From: Neoalteromonas flava
GTDB lineage: Bacteria; Pseudomonadota; Gammaproteobacteria; Enterobacterales; Alteromonadaceae
Length of the DNA stretch: 64,000 bases
NCBI RefSeq assembly: GCF_002807685.1
Contig: NZ_PEAX01000004.1
Span: 310,001-374,000, forward strand
Reading direction: 5' to 3'
This document shows, in pieces, positions 27,723 to 36,295 of this stretch (positions are counted from its first letter, which is position 1; every line of letters starts with the position of its first letter). The notes beneath the pieces were generated by a model. That model searched no databases and was not told the DNA's origin. It saw nothing but the letters and a program-made list of their open reading frames with translations. Made by a program: the position numbers and the translations under genes.

Positions 27723-28496
27723 ATGCTGGATAAAAGTCAACTCAGTGCACCGCTGTCAAAAAGCTCCACCTTATCTGCTGCAGAGGTCGCTAAATTTGAC
27801 GCGATGGCGCGTGAATGGTGGGACCCTCAGGGCAAATTTAAGACTGCACTTGAGTTTAATCGCGCGCGCCTGGAGTGGTTCGTTGCACAAATACAGGCCC
27901 ATTTCTCGTGCGATCCGAAACATTCTGACAGCCTCAACGGGCTTAACATTCTGGATGTTGGTTGTGGTGGCGGCTTGGTTTCTGAAGCGTTGGCCAAGTT
28001 AGGAGCGAATGTCACCGGCATCGATGCCAGTGCGGTAAGTATTGAAGTCGCGCGCAGCCACGCTCGACAATCCGAGATAACTATCGATTATCGGCACCAG
28101 TTAAGCAGTGATCTGGTAGCGCAAAACGCGCAGTTTGATGTGGTGATTAATGCTGAAGTTGTCGAACATGTGCCAGACCAAAAACAATTGATCAGTGAAT
28201 GTTGCCAACTAGTCAAACCGGGAGGGCTACTTATTCTGGCTACGCTTAATCGTACAATCAAAAGCTTCGTGATAGCGATTCTTGGGGCTGAGTACGTTAT
28301 GCGCTATTTGCCGCGCGGCACCCATGATTGGCGCTGGTTTGTTAAGCCAAAGGAACTTCGGGAGATGACCGTTTCGGCAGGTCTGCAATTAACGGCTCAA
28401 ACCGGCATGAGCTATCGATTGCTTGCCAAGCAATGGGTGGAAAGCAATAGCTTGGCGGTGAATTACGCTCAGGCATACGGTAAACCTGAGCGCTAA
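27723..28496 (+). CDS. ubiG: Ubiquinone biosynthesis O-methyltransferase UbiG
   Basis: A class I SAM methyltransferase that performs both O-methylations in ubiquinone synthesis. EVAKFDAMAREWWDPQGKFK is the UbiG N-terminal signature, LDVGCGGGLVSEALA is the SAM motif I, INAEVVEHVPD and LVKPGGLLILATLNRT follow, and RYLPRGTHDW matches the membrane-interacting segment. The frame opens with TTG at 27708; ATG at 27723 is preferred, though neither has a strong ribosome-binding site. At 257 residues it is slightly longer than E. coli UbiG (240). Confidence 0.95.
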   Translation: MLDKSQLSAPLSKSSTLSAAEVAKFDAMAREWWDPQGKFKTALEFNRARLEWFVAQIQAHFSCDPKHSDSLNGLNILDVGCGGGLVSEALAKLGANVTGIDASAVSIEVARSHARQSEITIDYRHQLSSDLVAQNAQFDVVINAEVVEHVPDQKQLISECCQLVKPGGLLILATLNRTIKSFVIAILGAEYVMRYLPRGTHDWRWFVKPKELREMTVSAGLQLTAQTGMSYRLLAKQWVESNSLAVNYAQAYGKPER

Positions 28497-28505
28497 ATTT
28501 TTCGC

Positions 28506-29651
28506 TTATTGAATGCCAAACAGTAAACGGGTAACTCGAAAGCGCTTGGCGATCTCAAAACTCAACCAACATCCCAGTACTGTCGCAAGCAGTATTATTG
28601 AGAAGTCTAACGGTACGGGTAATGCATAAGGTTGGAGCCAAGCGGCAATCACGACAATTAGAGTTTGATGCATCAGATACCACGCTAGCACAGCGCGATT
28701 GGCATAGCGCAGCATTGGCGCGTCTTGTCGCAAATAGCGACCAGCATAACCTAATATCGTTAGTATCCAGCACCAATGATTGCCGGTCACGATAATCGCA
28801 TAAAGCGCACGCACGGCTAGTGAGGTTTCAAACTGTTCTGCGAGGTAACTTAAAGCGTCGTGGCGGTCTGCGATTAACAATGCATAACCACAAAGCGCCA
28901 AAAACAACAGTCCGCGCCGGTGGTCTATAATCCGTTGCCAAAGGTGCGGCATAAAAGCCGTTACATAACCCGCGATAAATACGAGGAAGTACTTGCCATG
29001 GCTGTACCAATCATTAATTAAATCGTGGGTGACTGGGAAAGTGCGCCGCATGGTTAACCAAATCACAGACATCACAATGATTAAAATCAGCACAAACTGC
29101 CAGAGCGTTAATTTCTCCTCAATGATACGCGCAAGCTTTTGGCAAACGCGATGAAATGCCAGCAAAAGTACCGTATAACAAAATAAGTAAGGTAAGAACC
29201 ACAGGTGGTTCCACGTTAGATTAATGTGAGAGAGAGCAGATTCTGGCAGTGAACTCGGCAACCCATAGTAAGCAGCCAAGTAGCCTAAATAGTCGGCTTG
29301 CAACAGACCGCCATCGACAAGTTCAATATACTGTTGGGGTGGGACGATCACCAACATGCCGAAAATTAGAGGAATAAGTAAGCGCTTACTACGTACTTTT
29401 ATTAGGCCATTGAGAGAATATTTTTGCTGGAACAGTCCAAGCGACAAGGCAGAAATGAAAAATAGCAATGACATCCGCCACTGATTAGACAGGATCATAA
29501 CATCCTGCAGCCAGACAAACTGTGTGGCACTTTTGATGTGCCAGCCCCAGTCGAATACATAGTACATGCCGATGTGATAGCCAATTAACAATAGAAAGGC
29601 CAGGGTCCTTAGCCAATCGATATCGTAACGCCGTTGTAGAGTTGTGTTCAC
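28506..29651 (-). CDS. Acyltransferase-3 family integral membrane protein
   Basis: A 381-residue protein with about ten hydrophobic segments. RRYDIDWLRTLAFLLLIGYH contains the conserved Asp-Leu-Arg and histidine of the acyltransferase-3 family, which moves acyl groups onto sugars or envelope glycans (OpgC and OafA are relatives). HLWFLPYLFCYTVLLL is another family segment. The start is GTG at 29651 with GGAG seven bases upstream. It is divergent from a membrane LytTR regulator with only 51 bases between the starts, which suggests that the regulator controls it. The acceptor is unknown. Confidence 0.88.
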   Translation of the reverse strand: MNTTLQRRYDIDWLRTLAFLLLIGYHIGMYYVFDWGWHIKSATQFVWLQDVMILSNQWRMSLLFFISALSLGLFQQKYSLNGLIKVRSKRLLIPLIFGMLVIVPPQQYIELVDGGLLQADYLGYLAAYYGLPSSLPESALSHINLTWNHLWFLPYLFCYTVLLLAFHRVCQKLARIIEEKLTLWQFVLILIIVMSVIWLTMRRTFPVTHDLINDWYSHGKYFLVFIAGYVTAFMPHLWQRIIDHRRGLLFLALCGYALLIADRHDALSYLAEQFETSLAVRALYAIIVTGNHWCWILTILGYAGRYLRQDAPMLRYANRAVLAWYLMHQTLIVVIAAWLQPYALPVPLDFSIILLATVLGCWLSFEIAKRFRVTRLLFGIQ

Positions 29652-29702
29652 AAACTTTCTCCATTACCGTGATGAAGTAACAACACTGGTTTAAACGGCA
29701 GA

Positions 29703-30632
29703 ATGAAAAAAGTACAGAATGGCCAAGCGGAGGCGCCTGAGGGACAAGCGGCGGATAATCGGGATGAAGTTTCCAGTTGGACGCAGTGGTATTTACGCAT
29801 AGCCGCGCAGCGCCCGACACGATTCTTTTTCTTGCTGTTGGTCGTTTATGTTTTCATCAACAATACGATTACCGCCAGTTCCGTATGGATGGAAGCAACC
29901 CGAGGCGATACACCTTCAATTGCGTTATGGGAGCCGTTTGTATGGGAATACACCAGTATGTTGGCCAATTTAATGTTGGTCCCGGTTTTGTTGTGGTTTT
30001 GGCAGCGTTATCCTTTACGATTCAGCAAACCTACACATCAGATCCTGATGCATTTGGGATTGAGTTTAGCGTACGCGATTTTACATGTATGCGGCATGGT
30101 ATTATTGCGCGAGGGAGCCTATTGGTTTGCGGGTGGTAATTATGACTTTGGTCCTTGGGTACGAGAGTTTATCTATGAATACCGCAAAGATGTGTGGGGG
30201 TATTTATTTGTGCTGCTGCTCTATCATGTCTTTATGGCGCTTTATCGGCGTATGTTAGGCGAAGCCAATTTCATTAATGAGTCACAAAACGATAGCCCGA
30301 AAGATGTACCTCAACATTTGCTCGTGAGAAAGCTGGATAAAGAGTTTTTAGTTAAAGTCGAGGATGTCAGCTGGCTTGAAGCGTCAGGAAATTACGTGAA
30401 CCTGCACGCCAATGGAAGGATATATCCGTTACGTACCACACTTGCTGAAATTGTCACCCGACTGAGTCACCAGTTTGTGCGTGTACATCGATCTAAAGCA
30501 GTCAATCTTGCCCATATTGAGCATATTACTTACACGCCTAGTGGCGACGGTGAGATCGTAACTAAGAGAGGAGACCAACTCCCTTTATCGCGACGTTATA
30601 AAGACGCTTTTAAACAGCGGCTATCGCTGTAA
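29703..30632 (+). CDS. Membrane-bound LytTR-domain transcription regulator
   Basis: A 309-residue protein. The first part has four hydrophobic segments (near RFFFLLLVVYVFINN, SMLANLMLVPVLLWF, HLGLSLAYAILHVCG and WGYLFVLLLYHVFMAL). The C-terminal 100 residues are a LytTR DNA-binding domain (LVKVEDVSWLEASGNYVNL, FVRVHRSKAVNLAHI, LPLSRRYKDAF). No receiver domain or histidine kinase is present, so this is a one-component membrane regulator. It is divergent from the acyltransferase gene and probably regulates the shared 51-base promoter region. The signal is unknown. Confidence 0.9.
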   Translation: MKKVQNGQAEAPEGQAADNRDEVSSWTQWYLRIAAQRPTRFFFLLLVVYVFINNTITASSVWMEATRGDTPSIALWEPFVWEYTSMLANLMLVPVLLWFWQRYPLRFSKPTHQILMHLGLSLAYAILHVCGMVLLREGAYWFAGGNYDFGPWVREFIYEYRKDVWGYLFVLLLYHVFMALYRRMLGEANFINESQNDSPKDVPQHLLVRKLDKEFLVKVEDVSWLEASGNYVNLHANGRIYPLRTTLAEIVTRLSHQFVRVHRSKAVNLAHIEHITYTPSGDGEIVTKRGDQLPLSRRYKDAFKQRLSL

Positions 30633-30978
30633 ATATTGATTTTACTGGCCTTCACGTAAATTTTAAAACGCAAAGGTGCACCAATATCGATGCTATATTC
30701 GTAAAATCTGCTCATATGCAGAATATTATTCGAAAAAAATATCTTAATCAGTAACATCATGATTTAAATATTGTTTTTTGAGAATTTTCCACAGTTATAG
30801 CGAATATTTCTAATGTCACTTATCTTTCATTATTGTCATTTCGTCGCACCTGGCGTAGAGTCCTCTGGTCGCTTTATAAACAAAGTGAATGAAAAATTAT
30901 AATAATAATCGATGTTGGACGGAAGAAATGGAACTTCTGTAGTCTGTTCATAAACAACAAGAAGTTAGGATCCCTCCT
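30633..30978. other. 346-base AT-rich intergenic region before the subtilase gene
   Basis: No gene is seen. TCTGC and GCAGA flank TCATAT at about 30709-30724, a weak palindrome. The candidate subtilase promoter is at 30833-30861, leaving an untranslated leader of about 110 bases. GGATCCCTCCT lies just before the ATG, but no clear purine-rich Shine-Dalgarno beyond AGTTAGGA. Confidence 0.6.
30833..30861 (+). promoter_or_regulatory. Candidate promoter for the subtilase gene
   Basis: TTGTCA (30833-30838) and TAGAGT (30856-30861) with a 17-base spacer fit a sigma-70 promoter. It lies about 118 bases upstream of the start codon. Prediction by eye only. Confidence 0.4.
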
Positions 30979-32811
30979 ATGAAAAATTTAAAATTAAAGC
31001 CACTCGTGTCAGCAACCTTGCTTGCACTATCAGCGACCGCAGTACAGGCCAGTGAGCGTGTCGTCATTCAAGTGGATAATCCAGGTAAAGGCATTGTTAA
31101 AAATCTAGCGAGGAAAGCTGGTGGTGAATTAAAAGTCGAAGGTAACGGCTTCATCGCAGTTGAATTTGCTGGCAAAAGTCTTGCTGAAATCAAAGGTGTA
31201 TTAAATAACCCTCACGTTAAGCTTGTGGAAGTTGACCAAGTTCGTCGTCCAATGGCGTTGTTCAATGACGACCTAGGCGATCCTATGGCGCAACAAATCA
31301 CGCCGTATGGTTACTACCAAGCGCAAGCTGACCAAGTAAACTTTGATGCCAACGCAGGCATGAAAGTTTGCGTTATCGACTCAGGTCTAGACGCATCTAA
31401 CCCTGATTTCCTTTGGGATCGGGTAACTGGTGACAACGATTCAGGCACCGGCAACTGGTTTGAAGCGGGTGGCGAGCATGGTACTCACGTAGCAGGTACT
31501 ATTGGTGCTGCAGATAACACTTATGGTGTGATCGGTATGGCGCCAGGTGTTGACATGCACATCATCAAAGTATTCAACGCAGCTGGATGGGGGTATTCTT
31601 CTGACCTTGCTCGCGCAGCTGAACTTTGTTCTGCAGCCGGCGCTAACATCATTAACATGAGCTTAGGTGGCGGCGGTGCGAATAGCACTGAAGAAAATGC
31701 GTTTGAAGCGTTCCGTGCAGCGGGCGGTTTAGTGGTAGCAGCAGCAGGTAATGATGGCAACTCAGTTGCTTCTTACCCCGCAGCATACCCAGCCGTTATG
31801 ATGATTGGAGCGAATGACGCAGATAACAATATCGCAACGTTTTCACAATTCCCAAGCTGTACTGTAGGTCGTGGTAAGCGCGCTTCTACCGATGAAACTG
31901 TGTGTGTTGAAGTTACCGCAGGTGGTGTTGATACCTTATCAACCTTCCCAGCCGGTCTTGCAACTTCATCAGGCCTAACTGCTGACGGCGCAGCATTTGC
32001 TTCTTCAGCAATGGAAAACGCAGGTAATGCAACGGGTCAAACTTACTTCATGGGCACCGCTGAGTCAGTCGACGCCAATGCGAACGGAAAAATCTGTGTG
32101 ATTGATCGTGGTGTTATCTCGTTCTACGACAAAGTGAACAACTGTGAACAGTCAGGTGGTGTTGGCGCGGTTATTATTAATAACGAAGCGGGTATGCTTT
32201 TCGGTACATTGGGAGACACCAATGACACCTCTATTCCTGCCGTTGGTGCTGCGCTAGAAGACCGTTCTGGTTTATTAGCAGCAGGCAGCATGGATATCTC
32301 GATTAGTGCAAGTGATTATGGCTTCCTCAGCGGAACTTCAATGGCTACTCCAACTGTTGCAGGTATTGCAGCGTTAGTATGGTCAAATCACCCAAGCTGT
32401 TCAGGTGAAGAGATCCGTAATGTATTGAAGCAAACGGCGCTTGATTCAGGTGCGGCAGGTAAAGACGTTTACTTCGGGTACGGTATTGTCCAAGCAGCAG
32501 ATGCTGATGCTTACCTAACGGCTAATCCATGTGGTGGTACCGAGCCACCTCCGCCTCCACCACCAAGTGGTGACTTCACTCTTGATGCCTCAGGTTATAA
32601 AAACAAAGGCTCTCAAGTGGTTGACTTAAGCTGGCAAGGTGCGACGACTGCAAATGTTGACGTTTACCGTGACGGTCAGTTGATTGCGACAACGGCGAAC
32701 GATGGTGCATATACCGATGCATTGAATCGCAAAGGTGGTGGCATATATCTTTACCAAGTCTGTGAAGAAGCTTCAAGCACATGTTCTGCAACTGCGCAGG
32801 TCGTGTTCTAA
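30979..32811 (+). CDS. Secreted subtilisin-like serine protease (S8) with PA insert and Fn3-like tail
   Basis: A 610-residue extracellular protease. A Sec signal ends near residue 24 (AVQA/SE). An I9-like propeptide (about 26-91) is followed by the catalytic domain: Asp134 in VIDSG, His167 in HGTHVAGT, oxyanion Asn258 in AAAGNDG and Ser454 in GTSMATP. A PA domain is inserted at about 350-430 (GKICVIDRG, GAVIINNE). A proline run (523-529) leads to a C-terminal domain of about 80 residues with a fibronectin-III-like pattern (VDLSWQGATTANVDVYRDG). Codon use is notably regular, suggesting high expression. A strong terminator follows, so it is monocistronic. Substrate is probably environmental protein. 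Confidence 0.93.
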   Translation: MKNLKLKPLVSATLLALSATAVQASERVVIQVDNPGKGIVKNLARKAGGELKVEGNGFIAVEFAGKSLAEIKGVLNNPHVKLVEVDQVRRPMALFNDDLGDPMAQQITPYGYYQAQADQVNFDANAGMKVCVIDSGLDASNPDFLWDRVTGDNDSGTGNWFEAGGEHGTHVAGTIGAADNTYGVIGMAPGVDMHIIKVFNAAGWGYSSDLARAAELCSAAGANIINMSLGGGGANSTEENAFEAFRAAGGLVVAAAGNDGNSVASYPAAYPAVMMIGANDADNNIATFSQFPSCTVGRGKRASTDETVCVEVTAGGVDTLSTFPAGLATSSGLTADGAAFASSAMENAGNATGQTYFMGTAESVDANANGKICVIDRGVISFYDKVNNCEQSGGVGAVIINNEAGMLFGTLGDTNDTSIPAVGAALEDRSGLLAAGSMDISISASDYGFLSGTSMATPTVAGIAALVWSNHPSCSGEEIRNVLKQTALDSGAAGKDVYFGYGIVQAADADAYLTANPCGGTEPPPPPPPSGDFTLDASGYKNKGSQVVDLSWQGATTANVDVYRDGQLIATTANDGAYTDALNRKGGGIYLYQVCEEASSTCSATAQVVF

Positions 32812-32830
32812 GCAAGACGCTCAAGTATAA

Positions 32831-32862
32831 AACCCGAAGCGCGAAAGCCCTTCGGGTTTTTT
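32831..32862 (+). terminator. Rho-independent terminator after the subtilase gene
   Basis: AACCCGAAG (32831-32839) pairs perfectly with CTTCGGGTT (32850-32858), with an inner GC-GAAA-GC loop, followed by six T residues. Confidence 0.92.
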
Positions 32863-32942
32863 ATTACTCAAATTTTCGTGATGATAGTTGTCGTCTGTGA
32901 TTTGCCGTTGGGTGTTGTACTAGTTAGTGTTGAGTCTGCTGC

Positions 32943-33740
32943 TTAGTTAGCTACAGCAGAGTTCTCCCAACTAAACGGCCCATAAGTTGGAAACTGGATA
33001 TTTTCATTTAGACTTAAATCATTAGCCAGCGCATACAATCGATGATAGTCCTCTTGTAACTGCATACGAAACGCGTACACCTCCTCTGAAAGTGCCGTTA
33101 ATTCAGTAAAATCATTCAATTCGTCATTAAAGGCGAGGTCCATCATCGGGCCTAAGCGGGCAAATCCAGCAAACAGGCGTGCGGTATTCTGGGCTGCAAA
33201 CCCTTGTACGTGCTGTAACAATTCACGCTGCTTGTTGGATATTTCAGGTCTGGAGTTTTCGGCGTTGGCGTAATGAGTGAAGTATTCTAAATAGGTTTCT
33301 TGCTTAACATTGTCGGCGGTATTCCATAGCACCATATTATCGCGATTGAGTAATTGTTTGCTGACAGGTTCGATAACCATCACGGTTGGGGTCGCAAAAT
33401 AACCCGGATAATTATAGCGCTCGGTTAGCCAGCGCAAGTCACGGTAGGTTGCTACATCGATAAATACAGGCACATAAAATTGCTTTATCAGCACATCAAC
33501 GTTTGGTTGGGAAAGTTGTTGGGCAAAGCCGCGGCTGTCATGACACCACTGAGCCCCAAACACGAGCATAAGGTTTTTCTTCTGCTGTATCGCCAATGCA
33601 CTGGCATCGGCGATGCGTTGTTCGAGGTTCGCTGAATACTGGTAAGTATAATCAGCAAGTACTGGCGCGTTTTCGTCAGCAGCCTTCGCAGTGGTTCCGA
33701 CGAGGGCAACTATGGCAATTAAAATCAATGAACGATACAT
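32943..33740 (-). CDS. Periplasmic thioredoxin-fold protein with a WCHDS active-site motif
   Basis: A 265-residue protein. The Sec signal (MYRSLILIAIVALVGTTAKA) begins at ATG 33740, preferred over an upstream in-frame start at 33791 because AGGAAA precedes it closely. LMLVFGAQWCHDSRGFAQQL is a thioredoxin-like active-site loop with one cysteine only (CHDS rather than CxxC). FATPTVMVIEP carries the cis-proline position. The last 90 residues are helical and not recognised. A single cysteine rules out ordinary dithiol exchange; a thiol-binding or peroxiredoxin-reductase-like role is possible. It is convergent with the subtilase gene. Confidence 0.8.
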   Translation of the reverse strand: MYRSLILIAIVALVGTTAKAADENAPVLADYTYQYSANLEQRIADASALAIQQKKNLMLVFGAQWCHDSRGFAQQLSQPNVDVLIKQFYVPVFIDVATYRDLRWLTERYNYPGYFATPTVMVIEPVSKQLLNRDNMVLWNTADNVKQETYLEYFTHYANAENSRPEISNKQRELLQHVQGFAAQNTARLFAGFARLGPMMDLAFNDELNDFTELTALSEEVYAFRMQLQEDYHRLYALANDLSLNENIQFPTYGPFSWENSAVAN

Positions 33741-34055
33741 AATTTTCCTGTGTATGAGCGGTAAACAGAGTGTTGGCCTCAACGCTGCCAAGGATTGCCA
33801 TTTATACGTGAATTCCGTCCTTTCGAAAAGGGTAGGATATTCCCGAATAATCTCAATTAAGAGAGGGGGGGCTTTTGCTGGTTGGTTTTAGCTGATTCTC
33901 AAGGTGATAGTCTGTGTGCATATAACTTCTGTCGTTATTGAGAGTCGCCTTCATCCCGTTTTTTAGTTCAAGACTATCAAAAATGAAAAGTTGCTTTTCT
34001 CAACTAAAGTGTGGTTTGTTTGACGAATAAGACGAAGCGTTGCTTAGGAGCTAGC
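33741..34055. other. 315-base intergenic region between the thioredoxin-fold and GST genes
   Basis: No gene is supported. It contains a G7 run near 33862-33871 and a long-spaced inverted repeat (33905-33979, listed separately). TAGGAG just before 34056 is the GST ribosome-binding site. Confidence 0.6.
33905..33979. repeat. Nine-base inverted repeat with 57-base spacer
   Basis: TGATAGTCT (33905-33913) and AGACTATCA (33971-33979) are exact reverse complements. They lie upstream of the GST gene. They could be paired regulator sites or close a long hairpin in the leader; chance is also possible. Confidence 0.4.
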
Positions 34056-34664
34056 ATGTTACTTTATGATACTAAAACAGCCCCAACCCCTCGACGGGTA
34101 AGGATCTTTCTTGCCGAAAAAGGCATCGAGGTTCCGACCAAACAAATTGATTTGCAGAAAGGTGAAAATTTATCGCCTGAAATGCGCGCAAAAAATCCAT
34201 TGGGTAAAATCCCGGTGCTAGAGCTAGATGATGGTACCTGTATTAGTGAGTCAGACGCTATATGTACATATTTTGAGGCTTTGCATCCAGAGCCGCCTTT
34301 GATGGGCTCAACTGCGCTCGAAAAAGCGCAAATTATGCAATGGAATAGGCAAGTCGAGTTTGGCTTATTCATGCAGGTCGGGATGTGTTTTCAGCACTCT
34401 ACGGGGTATTTTAAGGATCGTATGAATCCGGTGCCAGAGTTTGGCAAAGAGGCCGGAATCAACGCTGCTAAATTTCTAAAACTGTTGGAAAAGCGTTTGG
34501 CTGTGTCTGAGTATATTGCCGGTGATTCATTTACTATCGCCGATATAACAGCGCTGTGTGCAATCGACTTCGCGCGGGTTGTGGATATACGTATTAAGCC
34601 TGAGTATACGGCTTTAACAGCGTGGTATGAGCGGGTCAGTAAGCGCCCAAGTGCTGCTGCTTGA
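34056..34664 (+). CDS. Glutathione S-transferase family protein
   Basis: A 202-residue cytosolic protein. The N-terminal thioredoxin-like half (MLLYDTKTAPTPRRVRIFLAEKG) has NPLGKIPVLELDDG with the cis-proline and SESDAICTYFE, where glutathione binds. The C-terminal helical half ends with IADITALCAIDFARV, including the conserved N-capping box aspartate. The start at 34056 has AGGAG six bases upstream and gives the usual family length; an in-frame ATG at 34011 is less likely. The substrate is unknown. Confidence 0.9.
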   Translation: MLLYDTKTAPTPRRVRIFLAEKGIEVPTKQIDLQKGENLSPEMRAKNPLGKIPVLELDDGTCISESDAICTYFEALHPEPPLMGSTALEKAQIMQWNRQVEFGLFMQVGMCFQHSTGYFKDRMNPVPEFGKEAGINAAKFLKLLEKRLAVSEYIAGDSFTIADITALCAIDFARVVDIRIKPEYTALTAWYERVSKRPSAAA

Positions 34665-34696
34665 GGGCCTAATAAGGGATGCTATGAATTACAACA

Positions 34697-36295
34697 CTAA
34701 CCGATCAGCTGTTGCACTGTTGCTAGGGTGTCAGCCTCATCCGCTGGTTTATCCCAGCGGATCCGACTGATCCTTGGGAAGCGCAACGCAACGCCTGATT
34801 TGTGCCGGTTAGATGGGTGTACAGAGTCAAAAGCGATTTCCAAGACTAAGGCTTTCTTGACTTCTTTAACCGGACCAAAGCGTCCGACGGTATTTTGCCG
34901 AACCCAGCGATCTAAGCGCTTCAGCTCCGCATCAGTAAAACCAGAATAAGCTTTACCTATGGGGACGATGGTGTCTTGCAGCCACACGCCAAAAGTAAAG
35001 TCTGAATAGTAAGAAGAACGTTTACCATGCCCGCGTTGCGCATACATCATGATGGCATCGACTTGCAACGGATCACGCTTCCATTTCAACCAATGATTGG
35101 CCGGTCGTCCTGAAACGTAGCAACTATCTAAGCGCTTTAGCATCAGACCTTCAATAGCATTGTGCTGGTTGTCTGTGGCGGTTTCTCTGAGCTGTTTTAA
35201 GGCTGCAATCGAATCGACCGATAAACGTTCGGATAAATAAAAACAGGCGCGTGTTTGCTGCGCAAACCAATGCTCTATGTACTGTCTTCGTGACCTTAGT
35301 GGCTGTTCAGTCAGTTTATCATCACCAATAGAAAGCGCGTCGTAGACCATAATTCCTACTGGTAATCGTGTTTGCAATTTCAAGCTTGGTTTCTTTTTAT
35401 TTAGACGCTGCTGCAATTCATTGAAACTGCCAACTTTACCCGCCTCGATGATCAGGAGTTCACCATCAAAAATGGCATGGAAATCCACTTGGACTAGAAG
35501 ATCGGGGAAACTATGGCTAATGTCGTCGCCGGTGCGAGTAAATAGTGCTTTGCCATTTGGCGTGCTGACCAGCTGAACACGGATGCCGTCATATTTCCAT
35601 TCCACTTGCCAGTCCGCAATGGTGAGATAATCGCTATCGGCGTCGGCTAGTTTTGTTTCATCGAGTGGTTGCGCAAGCAGCACTGGGTTAAATGTTACGC
35701 GATCAGAGACATCCGGTTTTTCTGCGTCGCCATCTAACCATTGTAGGAGCTCCGTATAGGGAGGTTCCACACCATGCCAAAGCGATTCAATTTCATTTAG
35801 CGGTTGGTTACCGTAGTCGGCGAGAATACGCTTTACTGAACGCCCTGAAACGCCGACTCTCATTCCGCGAGTACCCAATTTGAGTAGCGCCCAGCGTTGT
35901 GCGGGGTTCATCGTATTAAGCAAATAGATCAGGAAGGTTCGTATCTGGTCTTTATCAGCACTACGGAAAGTTTCGACTACGGTGGATAAACTTGGAAGTG
36001 GCTTCGTATGCGATACAGGAGCTGCAGTTGGCCAGAGATGAGCGACGGTTTCACTCATCTCGCCAACATAGTCATAGCTTAGGTTGAACAAGGTCTCGTC
36101 AGTCCGCTCTAACAGTAGTTGCCTTATCAGGGCGCGTTTGAATAAGTCAAATCGTAGCGTCCCAGCTAGTGCTGCAATTGCCCATCCGCGGTCGGGATCA
36201 GGGGTGGTCGCCAAGTAGTGCTTTATGGCGCGAGCTTTGGTGGTTTGTCGGTTCGTGAAATACAGCTGTTCGAGCAGTTGTGAGAAGGCTTCCAT
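34697..36295 (-). CDS. ATP-dependent DNA ligase of the ligase-associated repair cluster
   Basis: A 532-residue ligase. The N-terminal helical DNA-binding region is followed by the adenylation domain, with lysine K234 in EWKYDGIRVQ (motif I), FDGELLI (motif III) and EGLMLKR (motif IV). The C-terminal OB domain has LKWKRD and VLEIAFDSVHPS-type motifs. The length and the neighbours identify it as the ligase found with an MBL exonuclease, an Lhr-like helicase and a phosphoesterase in a DNA-damage cluster; it adds to the essential NAD-dependent LigA. Its start overlaps the exonuclease stop by one base. Confidence 0.93.
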   Translation of the reverse strand: MEAFSQLLEQLYFTNRQTTKARAIKHYLATTPDPDRGWAIAALAGTLRFDLFKRALIRQLLLERTDETLFNLSYDYVGEMSETVAHLWPTAAPVSHTKPLPSLSTVVETFRSADKDQIRTFLIYLLNTMNPAQRWALLKLGTRGMRVGVSGRSVKRILADYGNQPLNEIESLWHGVEPPYTELLQWLDGDAEKPDVSDRVTFNPVLLAQPLDETKLADADSDYLTIADWQVEWKYDGIRVQLVSTPNGKALFTRTGDDISHSFPDLLVQVDFHAIFDGELLIIEAGKVGSFNELQQRLNKKKPSLKLQTRLPVGIMVYDALSIGDDKLTEQPLRSRRQYIEHWFAQQTRACFYLSERLSVDSIAALKQLRETATDNQHNAIEGLMLKRLDSCYVSGRPANHWLKWKRDPLQVDAIMMYAQRGHGKRSSYYSDFTFGVWLQDTIVPIGKAYSGFTDAELKRLDRWVRQNTVGRFGPVKEVKKALVLEIAFDSVHPSNRHKSGVALRFPRISRIRWDKPADEADTLATVQQLIG

